Part shown: piece after piece, positions 33,314 through 41,987 of the stretch
Position numbering within the stretch: the stretch's first letter is position 1
Layout: each line of letters begins with the position of its first letter
NCBI GenBank assembly: GCA_965656715.1
Contig: CBFHLR010000027.1
Span: 1-42,227 of the forward strand
Origin: Coraliomargarita sp965656715
GTDB taxonomy: Bacteria > Verrucomicrobiota > Verrucomicrobiia > Opitutales > Coraliomargaritaceae
Reading direction: 5' to 3'
Length of the DNA stretch: 42,227 nucleotides
Program-made: the position numbers and the translations under genes
Notes under the pieces: generated by a model
What the model was told of the DNA's origin: nothing
Databases searched by the model: none
What the model saw: only the letters and a program-made list of their open reading frames with translations

Positions 33314-33354
33314 TTCCTCCTTGGAATAAATGGCCGTTGAATAGACAGACCAAC

Positions 33355-33399
33355 CAGTTACCAAACTCAGAAAATCGCACAAGCTACTGAAATCAGCAG
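33355..33399 (-). promoter_or_regulatory. Operator-like palindrome and promoter of the sulfatase remnant
   Basis: CTACTGAAATCAGCAG at 33384-33399 is a near-perfect inverted repeat (one mismatch) and matches the site at 40035-40050. Downstream on the minus strand a TTGTGC box at 33382-33377 and a position 16 bases further (TAACTG, poor) would be -35 and -10. It is 114 bases upstream of the intact sulfatase on the other strand and might serve both. Confidence 0.5.
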
Positions 33400-33513
33400 T
33401 CGCCGTGTAGGGCACCTCCTCGCGGAGCGATTCTTGCGCCCCGGAGTTAGAGCCGCGCCGTTGAGGGTGCAGAATTGGATTGCATAAGTTTGGCAGGAAT
33501 ATGAGTGTTCCCC

Positions 33514-36258
33514 ATGGTCAAAATACAATCTGCAATGGCAGCAGCATTTATCGCTTTCTCCTTGAGTGCGTCTGCCGAAGTCGTGCCTGCGGTTCAATGG
33601 GGCGAAGCAAGTGACATTGTCACCGACACGCTAAGCGTTCGCAGGCCTGAGGCAACCTTCAGTGCCAGTAGCCATTGGACTAAAGATCTGGAAGCGTCCT
33701 ATTATCCGAACAATACAGGCCATACCCCGGATTTCTACGCTGCCGCTGGTATGACAATTAATGGCGTCAATGCGAGAATTGGTGGCGGTCAAATCGAGAA
33801 TGGAACCCCTGACCGCATCCGCTACTATTTGAACGACACAGGTATCACCGAAATGCGCTCAATGACGATGTGGAAGTCTGCCGATTTTCTTGCGCTGGGG
33901 GAGCTGGTAAAAATGACGCATACAGGCAGTGCAGCAGTTGTAAATGACACCGGGGTGCCTGCAGGATTTACCAGCGATTTACACTTCCTTATCCAAACCG
34001 CTGATTCAAGCTTTTACGTCACTCAGGATGTGGGCTTTGGTGGAACGCTTGATATCTCCAATGCCACCTGGTATGCGTTCTCCCCGATCGTTAACTATAC
34101 TGCATCAATTGGTGCCAACGCTGGAACGATTGACGTGAGCGCGGACAACATTATCGGCGTCGGCTTCTACGGCGTAAGTAATTCAGCTAGTGCCAAGAAA
34201 ATGAATCACTATACCAGTGGCTTTCTAGTTGAGGTCGAGGAAGAGCTGGATCTCGCACCTCCGACACCGAATCCGGCAGTCTTCACCGTTGGGCCGGTAG
34301 CGATCAGCAGCACACAGGTTCGCATGACTGCGGCCGTGAGTGAGGACCCTTCCGGTGGGGTCGAATATTTGTTTACGGAAACCACTGGTAACCCCGGCGG
34401 CACGAGTAGCGGCTGGCAGACCTCGCGCAGCTATATCGACGATGGGCTGATCCCGGGCACAACCTACAGTTATACCGTCACAACCCGCGATGCGGTTGAA
34501 AATGTCGGCACGGCATCCCCTCCCCGCACCGTTGTGCCTGCGGCCGAGTTCGCCCGACCGAATGTGATTATGCTGTTTATCGATGATCTGGGCTATGGCG
34601 ATATCGGACCGTTCGGTTGCACCGATATTCCGACGCCGCATATGGATCGGCTTGCTAATGAGGGCGTGATCCTCACCCAAGCCTATGTCACGAATCCCCC
34701 CTGCTGCCCGAGTCGAGCCAGCCTAATGATGGGCATGTATGGGCAGCGTTTTGGAAAATATGGCATGATGCGCTCACAGCCACTGCCGGAGGATAAGCCA
34801 ACTTTCGCCGAAATTTTCCGCGACTACGGATACGTGACCGGACAGATCGGTAAGTGGGATGTCGGAGGCGGTAGTCGGAGTCCACAAGCTGCCCGCGGAT
34901 TTATGGAAATCGCTGCTGGTTCAGGAAAAGACTATTTGCGCGTGGGTGCCGGCGAAAACGATGAAGACATCTGGCTGACAGAGATCAATGGCGATCAGTT
35001 GCTGGAATTCGTGGAGCGTCACCGACTGAACGAACAACCCTTTATGATGTATTGGTCCCCCTTGGCCGTGCACAGTCCACACGACTTAATCCCTCAAGAA
35101 TATACAGATCGCGTCCTCAATGTAGCAGACGAACGGCGCAAGCTCGCGGGAGGCATTGTCAGCGTCGATGATCAAGTTGGTCGACTGCTCGACTATCTGG
35201 ATACCCATAATATGCGTGAGAATACGCTCATCATTTTTGCCAGCGACAACGGCCCGAATGTTGGCGAGGGCGGAACGTCGACCCCCTACTTGGGCGGCAA
35301 AGGCAGTTCGAACAGAAATAAAGTCGGCTGGACCCTCACCCCTGCGATTGTTTCCTGGCCTGGAGTCATTCAAGAAGGGACGAACTTTGACGGCATGCTG
35401 TGCACCATCGATTTCTTCTCGACGATGCTAGCCGCCGCGAACCTGCCAATCCCGGATCATGCGGATGGGATCAACCTGTTGCCCTACCTGACCGGAGAGA
35501 AAACCGGAGATGTGCACGAATACATCTATTGGTATAACAAAGGGGATGAAAGAGCGACCCGTAACCTACAGTCGGTCCGTTGGGGAAAATGGCGCACCTA
35601 CCGCACGTTCGAGGAGGATCCGTGGCAGCTCTATGACCTCGAAAATGATCCCACAGAGGCAACCAATTTGGCAGGCCAAGCGCAATATTCGGACCTACTG
35701 AGTCAACTCGAGCAGAAGCACCTCACCTGGCAAACCGGGCTTGAGCCGATCTGGGAAGAGCCCGCCCCTCCAGCCAAAGCATGGAATCAAGAGTCGACCC
35801 CTGTAGATGGCTGGATCGTAACAGACGGTAACGTTTTCGAGCTGGAAGGATTGAGTCCCTCCCGCTTTGCCTACTGGATTGTCGATCATCCGGGTGTCGG
35901 GCAGCAGACCGGCTTCGACGATGATCCGGATGGCGACGGAAAGGCCAACGGCCTGGAGCACTTCCTTGGAACTGCCCCGGATGCGACTAGCCCGGGAGTG
36001 TGGGCTTCCATGAGCGGCGACAGCTTTACCGTCAAGCATCCGATTAATACGAACTTGGGTAACGAAATCGCCTACACCTATCGCTGGTCCACCGACCTGG
36101 TAAGCTTTTATGACGCAGGAGCCTCCAACAGCGCAGGCACAACAACCGTGCATTGTGCGCAGTCGCAGTCCGATGGTCAGGTAACCGTAACACCCAGCGC
36201 AACGGGCACGGAGATTCCCGACCAAATCTTCATCACTATCGAAGTCCGCGAGAACTAA
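33514..36258 (+). CDS. Secreted multidomain sulfatase
   Basis: A 914-residue exported sulfatase that removes sulfate from an unknown glycan. I start at the ATG at 33514 (a GTG three codons upstream is also in frame); the signal peptide is MVKIQSAMAAAFIAFSLSAS. Residues about 25-250 form an unassigned domain, 255-340 a fibronectin-III-like domain (PSGGVEYLFTETTGNPGGTS, then TYSYTVTTRDAVENVGT). The alkaline-phosphatase-fold sulfatase core begins at RPNVIMLFIDDLGYGDIGPF near 348; the activating motif CCPSR starts at 397, so Cys397 would become formylglycine, and FASDNGPNVGEGG and GKGSSN follow. The tail has a Ca-binding-like DDDPDGDGKANGLE. Such tails are common in PVC secreted enzymes. Specificity cannot be assigned. 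Confidence 0.93.
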   Translation: MVKIQSAMAAAFIAFSLSASAEVVPAVQWGEASDIVTDTLSVRRPEATFSASSHWTKDLEASYYPNNTGHTPDFYAAAGMTINGVNARIGGGQIENGTPDRIRYYLNDTGITEMRSMTMWKSADFLALGELVKMTHTGSAAVVNDTGVPAGFTSDLHFLIQTADSSFYVTQDVGFGGTLDISNATWYAFSPIVNYTASIGANAGTIDVSADNIIGVGFYGVSNSASAKKMNHYTSGFLVEVEEELDLAPPTPNPAVFTVGPVAISSTQVRMTAAVSEDPSGGVEYLFTETTGNPGGTSSGWQTSRSYIDDGLIPGTTYSYTVTTRDAVENVGTASPPRTVVPAAEFARPNVIMLFIDDLGYGDIGPFGCTDIPTPHMDRLANEGVILTQAYVTNPPCCPSRASLMMGMYGQRFGKYGMMRSQPLPEDKPTFAEIFRDYGYVTGQIGKWDVGGGSRSPQAARGFMEIAAGSGKDYLRVGAGENDEDIWLTEINGDQLLEFVERHRLNEQPFMMYWSPLAVHSPHDLIPQEYTDRVLNVADERRKLAGGIVSVDDQVGRLLDYLDTHNMRENTLIIFASDNGPNVGEGGTSTPYLGGKGSSNRNKVGWTLTPAIVSWPGVIQEGTNFDGMLCTIDFFSTMLAAANLPIPDHADGINLLPYLTGEKTGDVHEYIYWYNKGDERATRNLQSVRWGKWRTYRTFEEDPWQLYDLENDPTEATNLAGQAQYSDLLSQLEQKHLTWQTGLEPIWEEPAPPAKAWNQESTPVDGWIVTDGNVFELEGLSPSRFAYWIVDHPGVGQQTGFDDDPDGDGKANGLEHFLGTAPDATSPGVWASMSGDSFTVKHPINTNLGNEIAYTYRWSTDLVSFYDAGASNSAGTTTVHCAQSQSDGQVTVTPSATGTEIPDQIFITIEVREN

Positions 36259-36723
36259 GCCCCTCTCCTCTCGTAAAAGCTTTGTCCTATACCATTTTGA
36301 GTAAGGTTTGGCCTTTATCAGCACCACCCCGTCCCGCCTTGCGGTCCCCCCCTCCCTAGCAGCATATCCTTATACATAAGTCGGAGTGGCGTGAATTGAT
36401 AACAATGAAGCTCCTTCCCTTACCAAGGGAAGGTGGCTCGCGGAGCGAGCCGGAAGGGTTCTCAGCCGAGCCTCAGCGTGCTTTCACTAGCTCGACACAA
36501 ATGACAGCGAAAACCCCTCCGTCTCGGCAGACCGAGACACCTCCCCTTCGCAGGGGAGGAGCTTTAAACAGTGCATTTATAACGCCAACTTGAACAGATT
36601 AAGATGTGTATAAGGATATGCCTGGCAGAGGGGAGCTAAAGGAACTCCTCCCCTGCGAAGAGGAGCTCACCTGGCACTCCCGAGCGCAGTCGAGGGGCTT
36701 GCCAGGTGGAGGGGGATTACAGG
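36259..36723. other. Non-coding spacer carrying repeats
   Basis: This 465-base stretch between the convergent sulfatase and GH106 genes has no convincing gene. It contains a run of cytosines near 36345, the MITE-like element at 36362-36621, and a further partial copy of the same G/C-rich hairpin motifs at about 36635-36720. No intrinsic terminator with a thymine run was found. Confidence 0.7.
36362..36621. repeat. MITE-like element with 15-base terminal inverted repeats
   Basis: GCATATCCTTATACA at 36362-36376 and its exact inverse at 36607-36621 bound a 260-base non-coding element. Inside are four nested hairpins: 36413-36431, 36434-36450, the CTCGG/CCGAG pair around 36515-36540, and about 36542-36559. 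The outer arms GAAGCTCCTTCCC near 36407 and the AGGAGCTTTA near 36555 also pair, so the core can fold into one long cruciform. No transposase is present, so it would be non-autonomous. Target-site duplication was not identified. Confidence 0.6.
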
Positions 36724-39700
36724 TCAGAAATCTGATTTTGCCTGCACGGCATGACGCGCTACGAAATCGCTGACTTGCTGCAATTTCGGATTCTTAAGTT
36801 TTGGCGTGTAAAGCAGGCGAACCGGCCCCAACAGGCCTGACGGCAGCAGTGGATCCTCCGTGGAGTAGTAGAAGCAGGTTGCAAAACTCTTACGACGCGG
36901 CTCTGTTCGCGGCGTGTCGTTCGCAAGCCATTCCGGCACACCATTGAGGAGCCCGTGTTGGCTCACTTCAAAATCGCGCGGGAAACGTTCGTCGCCAATC
37001 ATACGATTCGGCCACAGGTTCGCGACGTGAACCTCCACCTGGTTCTTACCTTGCTGAACCAAGTCGGTGATGTTGGCACGATACGGCGGCTTCCACAAAA
37101 TTTCGGCTTTGTTGCCGTTGATGTAGAGCTCGGAAATCACCTCCACTTGCCCCAGATCAAACCAGATTTCGTGTTCGCCCCGCTCGCAATTGAATTCGCG
37201 TTCGTAAACCGCGGTGCCGGAGAAATAGCGGATGCGTTCGTCAGCATGCTCATTCCACGGAGTCAGCGTTTTAAACGCGACGGGTTCGGTTAAATCGCTT
37301 TCTTCAGGGAACGTTACCGTCCAGTTTTCGTTGAGTGTCACCGTGGGTTTCGCAGTAAAGGCTTCTTCAACAACCAAGCCGTCCGCCATCGTCAGGCGGA
37401 CAGTTCCCGCGGTTTCAAAAACTGAATAGGTCGGCGCAGGCTGTGGCTCTTCCACGGAAAGAACAGGACGCTCGCCAATCGATGCGAGCGCGCCAGGGGC
37501 ATCGGCTTTGCCTTCACGGAACACAACAAAGACAGATCCATACGTATCAAACAGAATGGGAATCTCCGTCCTTCCATCCTTCTCTTGATAAACCGTGCAT
37601 TGCTCAATGATGCCCGTGTCGGGATACCAAAATTCCGGCACCTTTCCAGAAACTCGGAAACTGAAGGTTGCAGTGGGTGTCGCGTCGCTGTTGGCAGCGA
37701 GAAAGTAGATCTCTTCCTTATCTGTGTAGCGATGAATATACTGGAAGCTCTTCCGATCGTCGTTAACCGTTTTAACAATGAGGTCGGGCTGAATTGCCAT
37801 TTTGCTCAGTATCTCAGCCTCGTCCAAGCCCCAGTAGAGTTTCCCCATCTTATACGACTGTTCCTTGACGTTCACGCCATCAAGCCCCTGCCAGAGTTCG
37901 TCGACAAGCGACGCCACTTGTTGATCACTCTTGGGGTATCCGCTCAATCCATTGGCGCGTTCCGGTCGCGAGCGAACCATCACATGACCGCCCTGCCCAA
38001 CCAGGACTTTGAGTTTTTCAAGCAAGGCAAGGCTAACGCTTTCCATTTCAGGCAGGATCAGCAACTTGTAACGCATGCCCGAAGGGAAACAAAACTCGCC
38101 CGCTTTGACAGACAGCTGCTCTTTAACGGCTTTGTTGCTGCAAAGGCCCCAATCATATCCGTTCGGCATACTAGCCGATCGCGCCGTTCCTTTTTCGTTA
38201 CCCGGCGCGCCTTCCGGCGTCATATACAGGGCGTCCGCTGCAAAGGTTCCCTGCTGCAGCAGATACCAGGAGCGACTCAGATAGCGATGCCAGGCGCCAC
38301 TCATCTCCCACCAGGTATTGTGCTGAGAGTATTGCGTTCCCCAGTTTTTGAAGATCATCCCCGGCTTATACACCGCGTTCTGCTTGCCCTCCCAGGGCTG
38401 CAGCGGAAAACAGTGGAATAGGAAATGGTTCACACCGGAACACATCTGATTATCGGCGTTCTGTTTCATCGTCCATGGATGGTTGATCCAGGCACTGTCT
38501 CTCTTGGTCCAAACATCGCCCTTCCGTTTGGCACCAGCCGGAAACGCCTCAGCGGTAATCACCTTTGCACCGGACACATGCGCCCCGGAAGACGCCCACT
38601 TCGACATCGGACTCTTTGCGAATGTTTTCAAGCCAACCTGCCAAAAGGTCGAACAGGTGCGCGTAATGACTTCGGCGGCTTCCATGCCGTCAAATGTCGA
38701 CCGAGTAAAGGCTTCTGACTCAAACTTCATCCCCATTTCGGAGCAGAGTTCCGTGAGATAGCCGAAGAAGTTGTCACGGATACAGTCGGAGATGGTCTGA
38801 CGGAAATCCCAGAGGAATCGCTCGGAGAGCTCAACACTCCCAACCACTCGGCCCGTGAGGACCGGCATCCAGGGATAGAGGCTGTAGCCACGGCGCTTTT
38901 CAAATTCTTCGGGCAAGACGACCGACCAGTTCTGCGCCCCGGCCTCCCAGCTGTCGATGCCCAGAAACTTAATGTTCTTCCCCGGCAGAACATTCGGCTT
39001 ATCCAGCAAGGGTTTCGCCATATGATCGAAATGGAATTTCACGTTTTCGCGACTAAACTTATCCACATCCAGCCCCGTCGTTTCACGACCGCCGGGGCGG
39101 GTGCACGACCCGGTTGACATGCGCCCCATGCGCAAGATGGTCCACTTGCCTGCAGGTGCGTTCCAGTTCAACTTTCCATCCGCATCCATTTTGTCGGAAA
39201 TATCGATGATTTTCGACGGCGCGATAATATCGCTTGCAACAATCGAACCGACCGGCGTCGGAGCCAGCACTCGTTCCAAACTGAAATGGTGCCCTACTGG
39301 AATACCTGTTTTCTCTTCCCATTCCAGAAGCCGTCCATCCCCGACAGAGGGAACCGCAAAGACTTTGATGTCTTCATAAAACCCGAAGGTCATATCTTTG
39401 ATNNNNNNNNNNTGCGGCGGGAAGATTGCGAGTTTCGGATCGAATTTAAGATAGAACGGTTTGGGTGTCTCGAGCTGCAGCTGGATCTTACCGGGACCTG
39501 ACACCTTCGTTTCATTCCATGCAACCGCCTGCATGCTACGTTCCGGTGTAATCCACGGACCGCCCGCACAGTTAAAGCCTTCGGTCAGATTCAGCCCGAC
39601 TTCCATATCGAGACGCTCGGCCTCATCGCAAACGTGCGCCATCATCTCGAACCATTCATCGGACGCGAAGCGAACAGGACCTTGCGGGCCGGAAACGTTG

Positions 39701-39927
39701 AACACCTTGCCGCCTTGCATCCCAACCCGATGCATCGCTTCCAGATCGGAAGTGAGACTCGCCTTGTTGATGTTGCCGTTGCACCACTCCCAAAAGACAC
39801 CCGGCCGATACTCCATCGGCGGGTTGGCAAACTCCTCTTGTAGCCTGTCTTTACCCGCGGCGCTAAGGCTCATTCCCAGCGACAGAGTTAGCCCTGTCAT
39901 GAATACGTGGTTAATGAATCGTTTCAT
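36724..39927 (-). CDS. GH106 alpha-L-rhamnosidase-like glycoside hydrolase (contains assembly gap)
   Basis: A 1067-residue exported enzyme of the GH106 kind, which releases terminal alpha-L-rhamnose from glycans. The signal peptide (HVFMTGLTLSLGMSLSAAG) is followed by the typical entry EEFANPPMEYRPGVFWEWCN, then KVFNVSGPQGPVRFAS, GLNLTEGFNCAGGPWI and the catalytic-domain blocks LGIDSWEAGAQNWSVVLPEE and FESEAFTRSTFDGMEAAE, HFLFHCFPLQPWEGK. The C terminus holds a galactose-binding-like beta-sandwich (FDLGQVEVISELYINGNKAE). Ten unknown bases at 39403-39412 leave the frame open but hide some residues. Family assignment is from recollection of motifs. The palindromic site upstream suggests co-regulation with sulfatase genes. 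Confidence 0.85.
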   Translation of the reverse strand: MKRFINHVFMTGLTLSLGMSLSAAGKDRLQEEFANPPMEYRPGVFWEWCNGNINKASLTSDLEAMHRVGMQGGKVFNVSGPQGPVRFASDEWFEMMAHVCDEAERLDMEVGLNLTEGFNCAGGPWITPERSMQAVAWNETKVSGPGKIQLQLETPKPFYLKFDPKLAIFPPXXXXIKDMTFGFYEDIKVFAVPSVGDGRLLEWEEKTGIPVGHHFSLERVLAPTPVGSIVASDIIAPSKIIDISDKMDADGKLNWNAPAGKWTILRMGRMSTGSCTRPGGRETTGLDVDKFSRENVKFHFDHMAKPLLDKPNVLPGKNIKFLGIDSWEAGAQNWSVVLPEEFEKRRGYSLYPWMPVLTGRVVGSVELSERFLWDFRQTISDCIRDNFFGYLTELCSEMGMKFESEAFTRSTFDGMEAAEVITRTCSTFWQVGLKTFAKSPMSKWASSGAHVSGAKVITAEAFPAGAKRKGDVWTKRDSAWINHPWTMKQNADNQMCSGVNHFLFHCFPLQPWEGKQNAVYKPGMIFKNWGTQYSQHNTWWEMSGAWHRYLSRSWYLLQQGTFAADALYMTPEGAPGNEKGTARSASMPNGYDWGLCSNKAVKEQLSVKAGEFCFPSGMRYKLLILPEMESVSLALLEKLKVLVGQGGHVMVRSRPERANGLSGYPKSDQQVASLVDELWQGLDGVNVKEQSYKMGKLYWGLDEAEILSKMAIQPDLIVKTVNDDRKSFQYIHRYTDKEEIYFLAANSDATPTATFSFRVSGKVPEFWYPDTGIIEQCTVYQEKDGRTEIPILFDTYGSVFVVFREGKADAPGALASIGERPVLSVEEPQPAPTYSVFETAGTVRLTMADGLVVEEAFTAKPTVTLNENWTVTFPEESDLTEPVAFKTLTPWNEHADERIRYFSGTAVYEREFNCERGEHEIWFDLGQVEVISELYINGNKAEILWKPPYRANITDLVQQGKNQVEVHVANLWPNRMIGDERFPRDFEVSQHGLLNGVPEWLANDTPRTEPRRKSFATCFYYSTEDPLLPSGLLGPVRLLYTPKLKNPKLQQVSDFVARHAVQAKSDF
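39403..39412. other. Ten-base run of N: assembly gap
   Basis: Ten consecutive Ns lie inside the GH106 gene. Flanking reading frames agree if exactly ten bases are missing, but ten Ns is also a common placeholder for a gap of unknown length, so the residues lost here are uncertain. Confidence 0.95.
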
Positions 39928-40005
39928 ATCTGTTCCTACTTAATCTCTTGGAATTCGGGAACCCACAGGAAGCGGTTTCCGTGTTGAATCATTGTCGTCA
40001 ACAGC

Positions 40006-40050
40006 ATCATACCAGTGTCAAGAAATCGGACAAGCTACTGAAATCAGTAG
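40006..40050 (-). promoter_or_regulatory. Candidate promoter and perfect palindromic operator of GH106
   Basis: CTACTGAAATCAGTAG at 40035-40050 is a 16-base inverted repeat, seven-base arms, two-base centre. Directly after it on the minus strand are TTGTCC (40033-40028, a possible -35) and, 16 bases on, TATGAT (40011-40006, a good -10), giving a 5' leader of about 79 bases to the GH106 ATG. A site touching the -35 box suits an activator. The same arrangement occurs at 33355-33399. Confidence 0.6.
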
Positions 40051-40133
40051 GTCAAGCAGGGCTGCCGTTCGTCCCACTTAAGCTCATCACGTAGCAGCTC
40101 AATTGCAGGCTGCTCAAGGAGTGTATTTTCTGT
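40044..40133 (-). pseudogene. Possible remnant with restriction-enzyme-like wording
   Basis: Between two in-frame stops this short fragment reads TENTLLEQPAIELLRDELKW and continues for nine more residues. The phrase recalls the N terminus of type I restriction HsdR proteins. It is short and could be chance; there is no restriction-modification gene nearby. Confidence 0.2.
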
Positions 40134-40281
40134 TTAGGCAGACGGCATTAAATGCCATCCAACATGAACGTTGCGGTCGTAATCAGTGCTTCTCTAAGCC
40201 GTTTGCTTTCATCCGGATAGCCGCGCAGATCAGAGGTCAGTCACGCGGCTAGTCCGCGTTGACTGCACCGCCTTGATTGCC

Positions 40282-41931
40282 TCAGCGTTTCTTGTGACCT
40301 GCTCCCGGAGGGAGTTTGAGAGCCTGCCCCTGTGCCAGCAACCGTTTCCGTAGGGTCTCATATGGCAGGTTCTGGACCGCCACACCTTCTCTGGCTGACA
40401 ATGCGGCGGCGATGCCCGCGCCTTGACCAATCACCATCCAGGTCCCTTCGATTCTCAACGACGAGAAACCCACATGGGTGCACGACAAGGCCACTGGCAC
40501 CAGCAGGTTCGTGCACTGGTCAGGCTTTGGCAGCACCGAACGGTAGGGAACATGGTAGGCGTAGCCCACTCGCCTACCTGCGTGAACCGGGAAAATCGTG
40601 CCTTCGTTGATGACACCGCCGCCCTTGAGGGCAATTCGCTGGACGTCGTGCGAGTCGATGGGGAAGGAGGAGATCGCGATCGGATCGTGCTTCTCAGGCT
40701 CGTCAATGATGTCCTTTTGGCTTAGCACGTAGAGCCCTTGCATTCGGCGGGATTCACGAACGTAGAGCGCGGGGGGGAAGTAATCGTAGTCGGCGAACTC
40801 GTCGCGGCACAGTCCGAACTTCGCATAGTGCTTGCGGAGCCCAGCTGGCACTGCCCGATCGGTTGTCATGAAATGGAAGAACTCGAGGGTATACTGTTTA
40901 TGCGCCTCCCAGATGGACTGCCTTTCCTCTTCATCCGCAGTGTGCCAGGTATTGCCGCCACCAACCAGTCCGAGTGAAAACTGGCGTGCGATCGAGTTAT
41001 TTCCATCGAATTTGCGGCCCGGCAAGGGGTAGAGATCGAAACCATAGCTCTTGCCTCCAGCTTTGATGTAGCGCCGGATGATTTCGAAACGTTCTGGGTC
41101 GTAGTGGTCTGGCTTTGGCATCGGCAAGCGGTTCTCCGGAACTTGAGTCAGGCATAACCTGAAACTGTAAGCCATCACCCGACTGTCACCATCCTCTTCC
41201 GGACCGGCATCGTCGGTCGTCACCAGCGGCAGGAGATCTCCATCTTCATCGATGCCACTGATGTCCATCGGCTCCTTCGGATACTGCCTGCCCGCAAAGG
41301 ACTCGTCAAATTCGGCACGTCCCTCCCGGCCAATGGTCCAGTCGACGCCCGCGGCTGCCATCAGGTCACCTTCAACAGTGCCATCGATATATACCTTAGC
41401 CGTAAAGCTTCCCTCCTTGGTTACAATGGCTGTTATTTTCGAGCCTTCTTTGGTGACTGATTGCAAGTAGCGCCCAGTCAAGACTTCAACGCCTGCCTCT
41501 TCCAGCATCGCCAGCGTAACCCGCATGGCGACATGAGGTTCGTAGATCCATTTCGAGGTATCTTTCTTGCTGGCATCATAGGGTGCCTGCAGACCACGGT
41601 CGGTATAGTCCTTCACCACACGCGTGTGCCATTCGTCAAAAAGGCCCATGACCGTCCTCCGCACCATCTGATTTGAGTCGCAGAAGCTGAGACCTCCCGT
41701 AATGTGCCCACCGACATGATCGGTCGGTTCCAACAGAATGACAGAAGCTCCCTCACGGGCGGCAGAAATGGCGGCGCAGAATCCTCCGGGCGTGGCGCCG
41801 TAGACGATGACATCGGCGCTGAGGGGTTCAACTGTTTCAACTTGTTGCCCGCTGAAAGATGCGCTTGAAAGTGAGATTAAGGCGCAGAGGCAGACGGCAA
41901 TCAGTCTTCTTCGGATCGAATGTTTAATCAT
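40282..41931 (-). CDS. Secreted FAD-dependent oxidoreductase
   Basis: A 549-residue protein with a signal peptide (MIKHSIRRRLIAVCLCALIS, cleavage near FSGQQ) and an FAD-binding Rossmann start in ADVIVYGATPGGFCAAISAA, where the usual GxGxxG reads GATPGG. Further family blocks are LLEPTDHVGGHITGGLSFCD, VYIDGTVEGDLMAAAGVDW and LLVPVALSCTHVGFSSLRIE, ending with IGQGAGIAAALSAREGVAV. It belongs to the FAD_oxidored family frequent in PVC and Bacteroidetes polysaccharide-utilisation loci, whose substrates are mostly unknown; an oxidation of a sugar or its acid is possible. It lies upstream of GH106 on the same strand with a 354-base gap that holds a separate promoter. Confidence 0.9.
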   Translation of the reverse strand: MIKHSIRRRLIAVCLCALISLSSASFSGQQVETVEPLSADVIVYGATPGGFCAAISAAREGASVILLEPTDHVGGHITGGLSFCDSNQMVRRTVMGLFDEWHTRVVKDYTDRGLQAPYDASKKDTSKWIYEPHVAMRVTLAMLEEAGVEVLTGRYLQSVTKEGSKITAIVTKEGSFTAKVYIDGTVEGDLMAAAGVDWTIGREGRAEFDESFAGRQYPKEPMDISGIDEDGDLLPLVTTDDAGPEEDGDSRVMAYSFRLCLTQVPENRLPMPKPDHYDPERFEIIRRYIKAGGKSYGFDLYPLPGRKFDGNNSIARQFSLGLVGGGNTWHTADEEERQSIWEAHKQYTLEFFHFMTTDRAVPAGLRKHYAKFGLCRDEFADYDYFPPALYVRESRRMQGLYVLSQKDIIDEPEKHDPIAISSFPIDSHDVQRIALKGGGVINEGTIFPVHAGRRVGYAYHVPYRSVLPKPDQCTNLLVPVALSCTHVGFSSLRIEGTWMVIGQGAGIAAALSAREGVAVQNLPYETLRKRLLAQGQALKLPPGAGHKKR

Positions 41932-41987
41932 AGTATGTCTCGGACGAATCGTCTTATCGGTCGCACTTAAATTTCACAAGAAAAAGC

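Larger units (their letters stand above)
39928..40281. other. Intergenic region upstream of GH106
   Basis: The 354 bases between the FAD-oxidoreductase stop and the GH106 start contain the GH106 promoter and palindromic site (40006-40050), a short open fragment at 40044-40133 and a G/C-rich imperfect hairpin near 40244-40260. No complete gene is supported. Confidence 0.7.

Noticed and set aside
33367..33597. Minus-strand open frame ending in LLISVACAIF
   Set aside because: It resembles the other palindrome copy only because of the shared DNA repeat; no protein family is seen.
36396..36593. Small open frame inside the repeat element
   Set aside because: The sequence is made of hairpin arms, and its translation is repetitive and unlike any protein.
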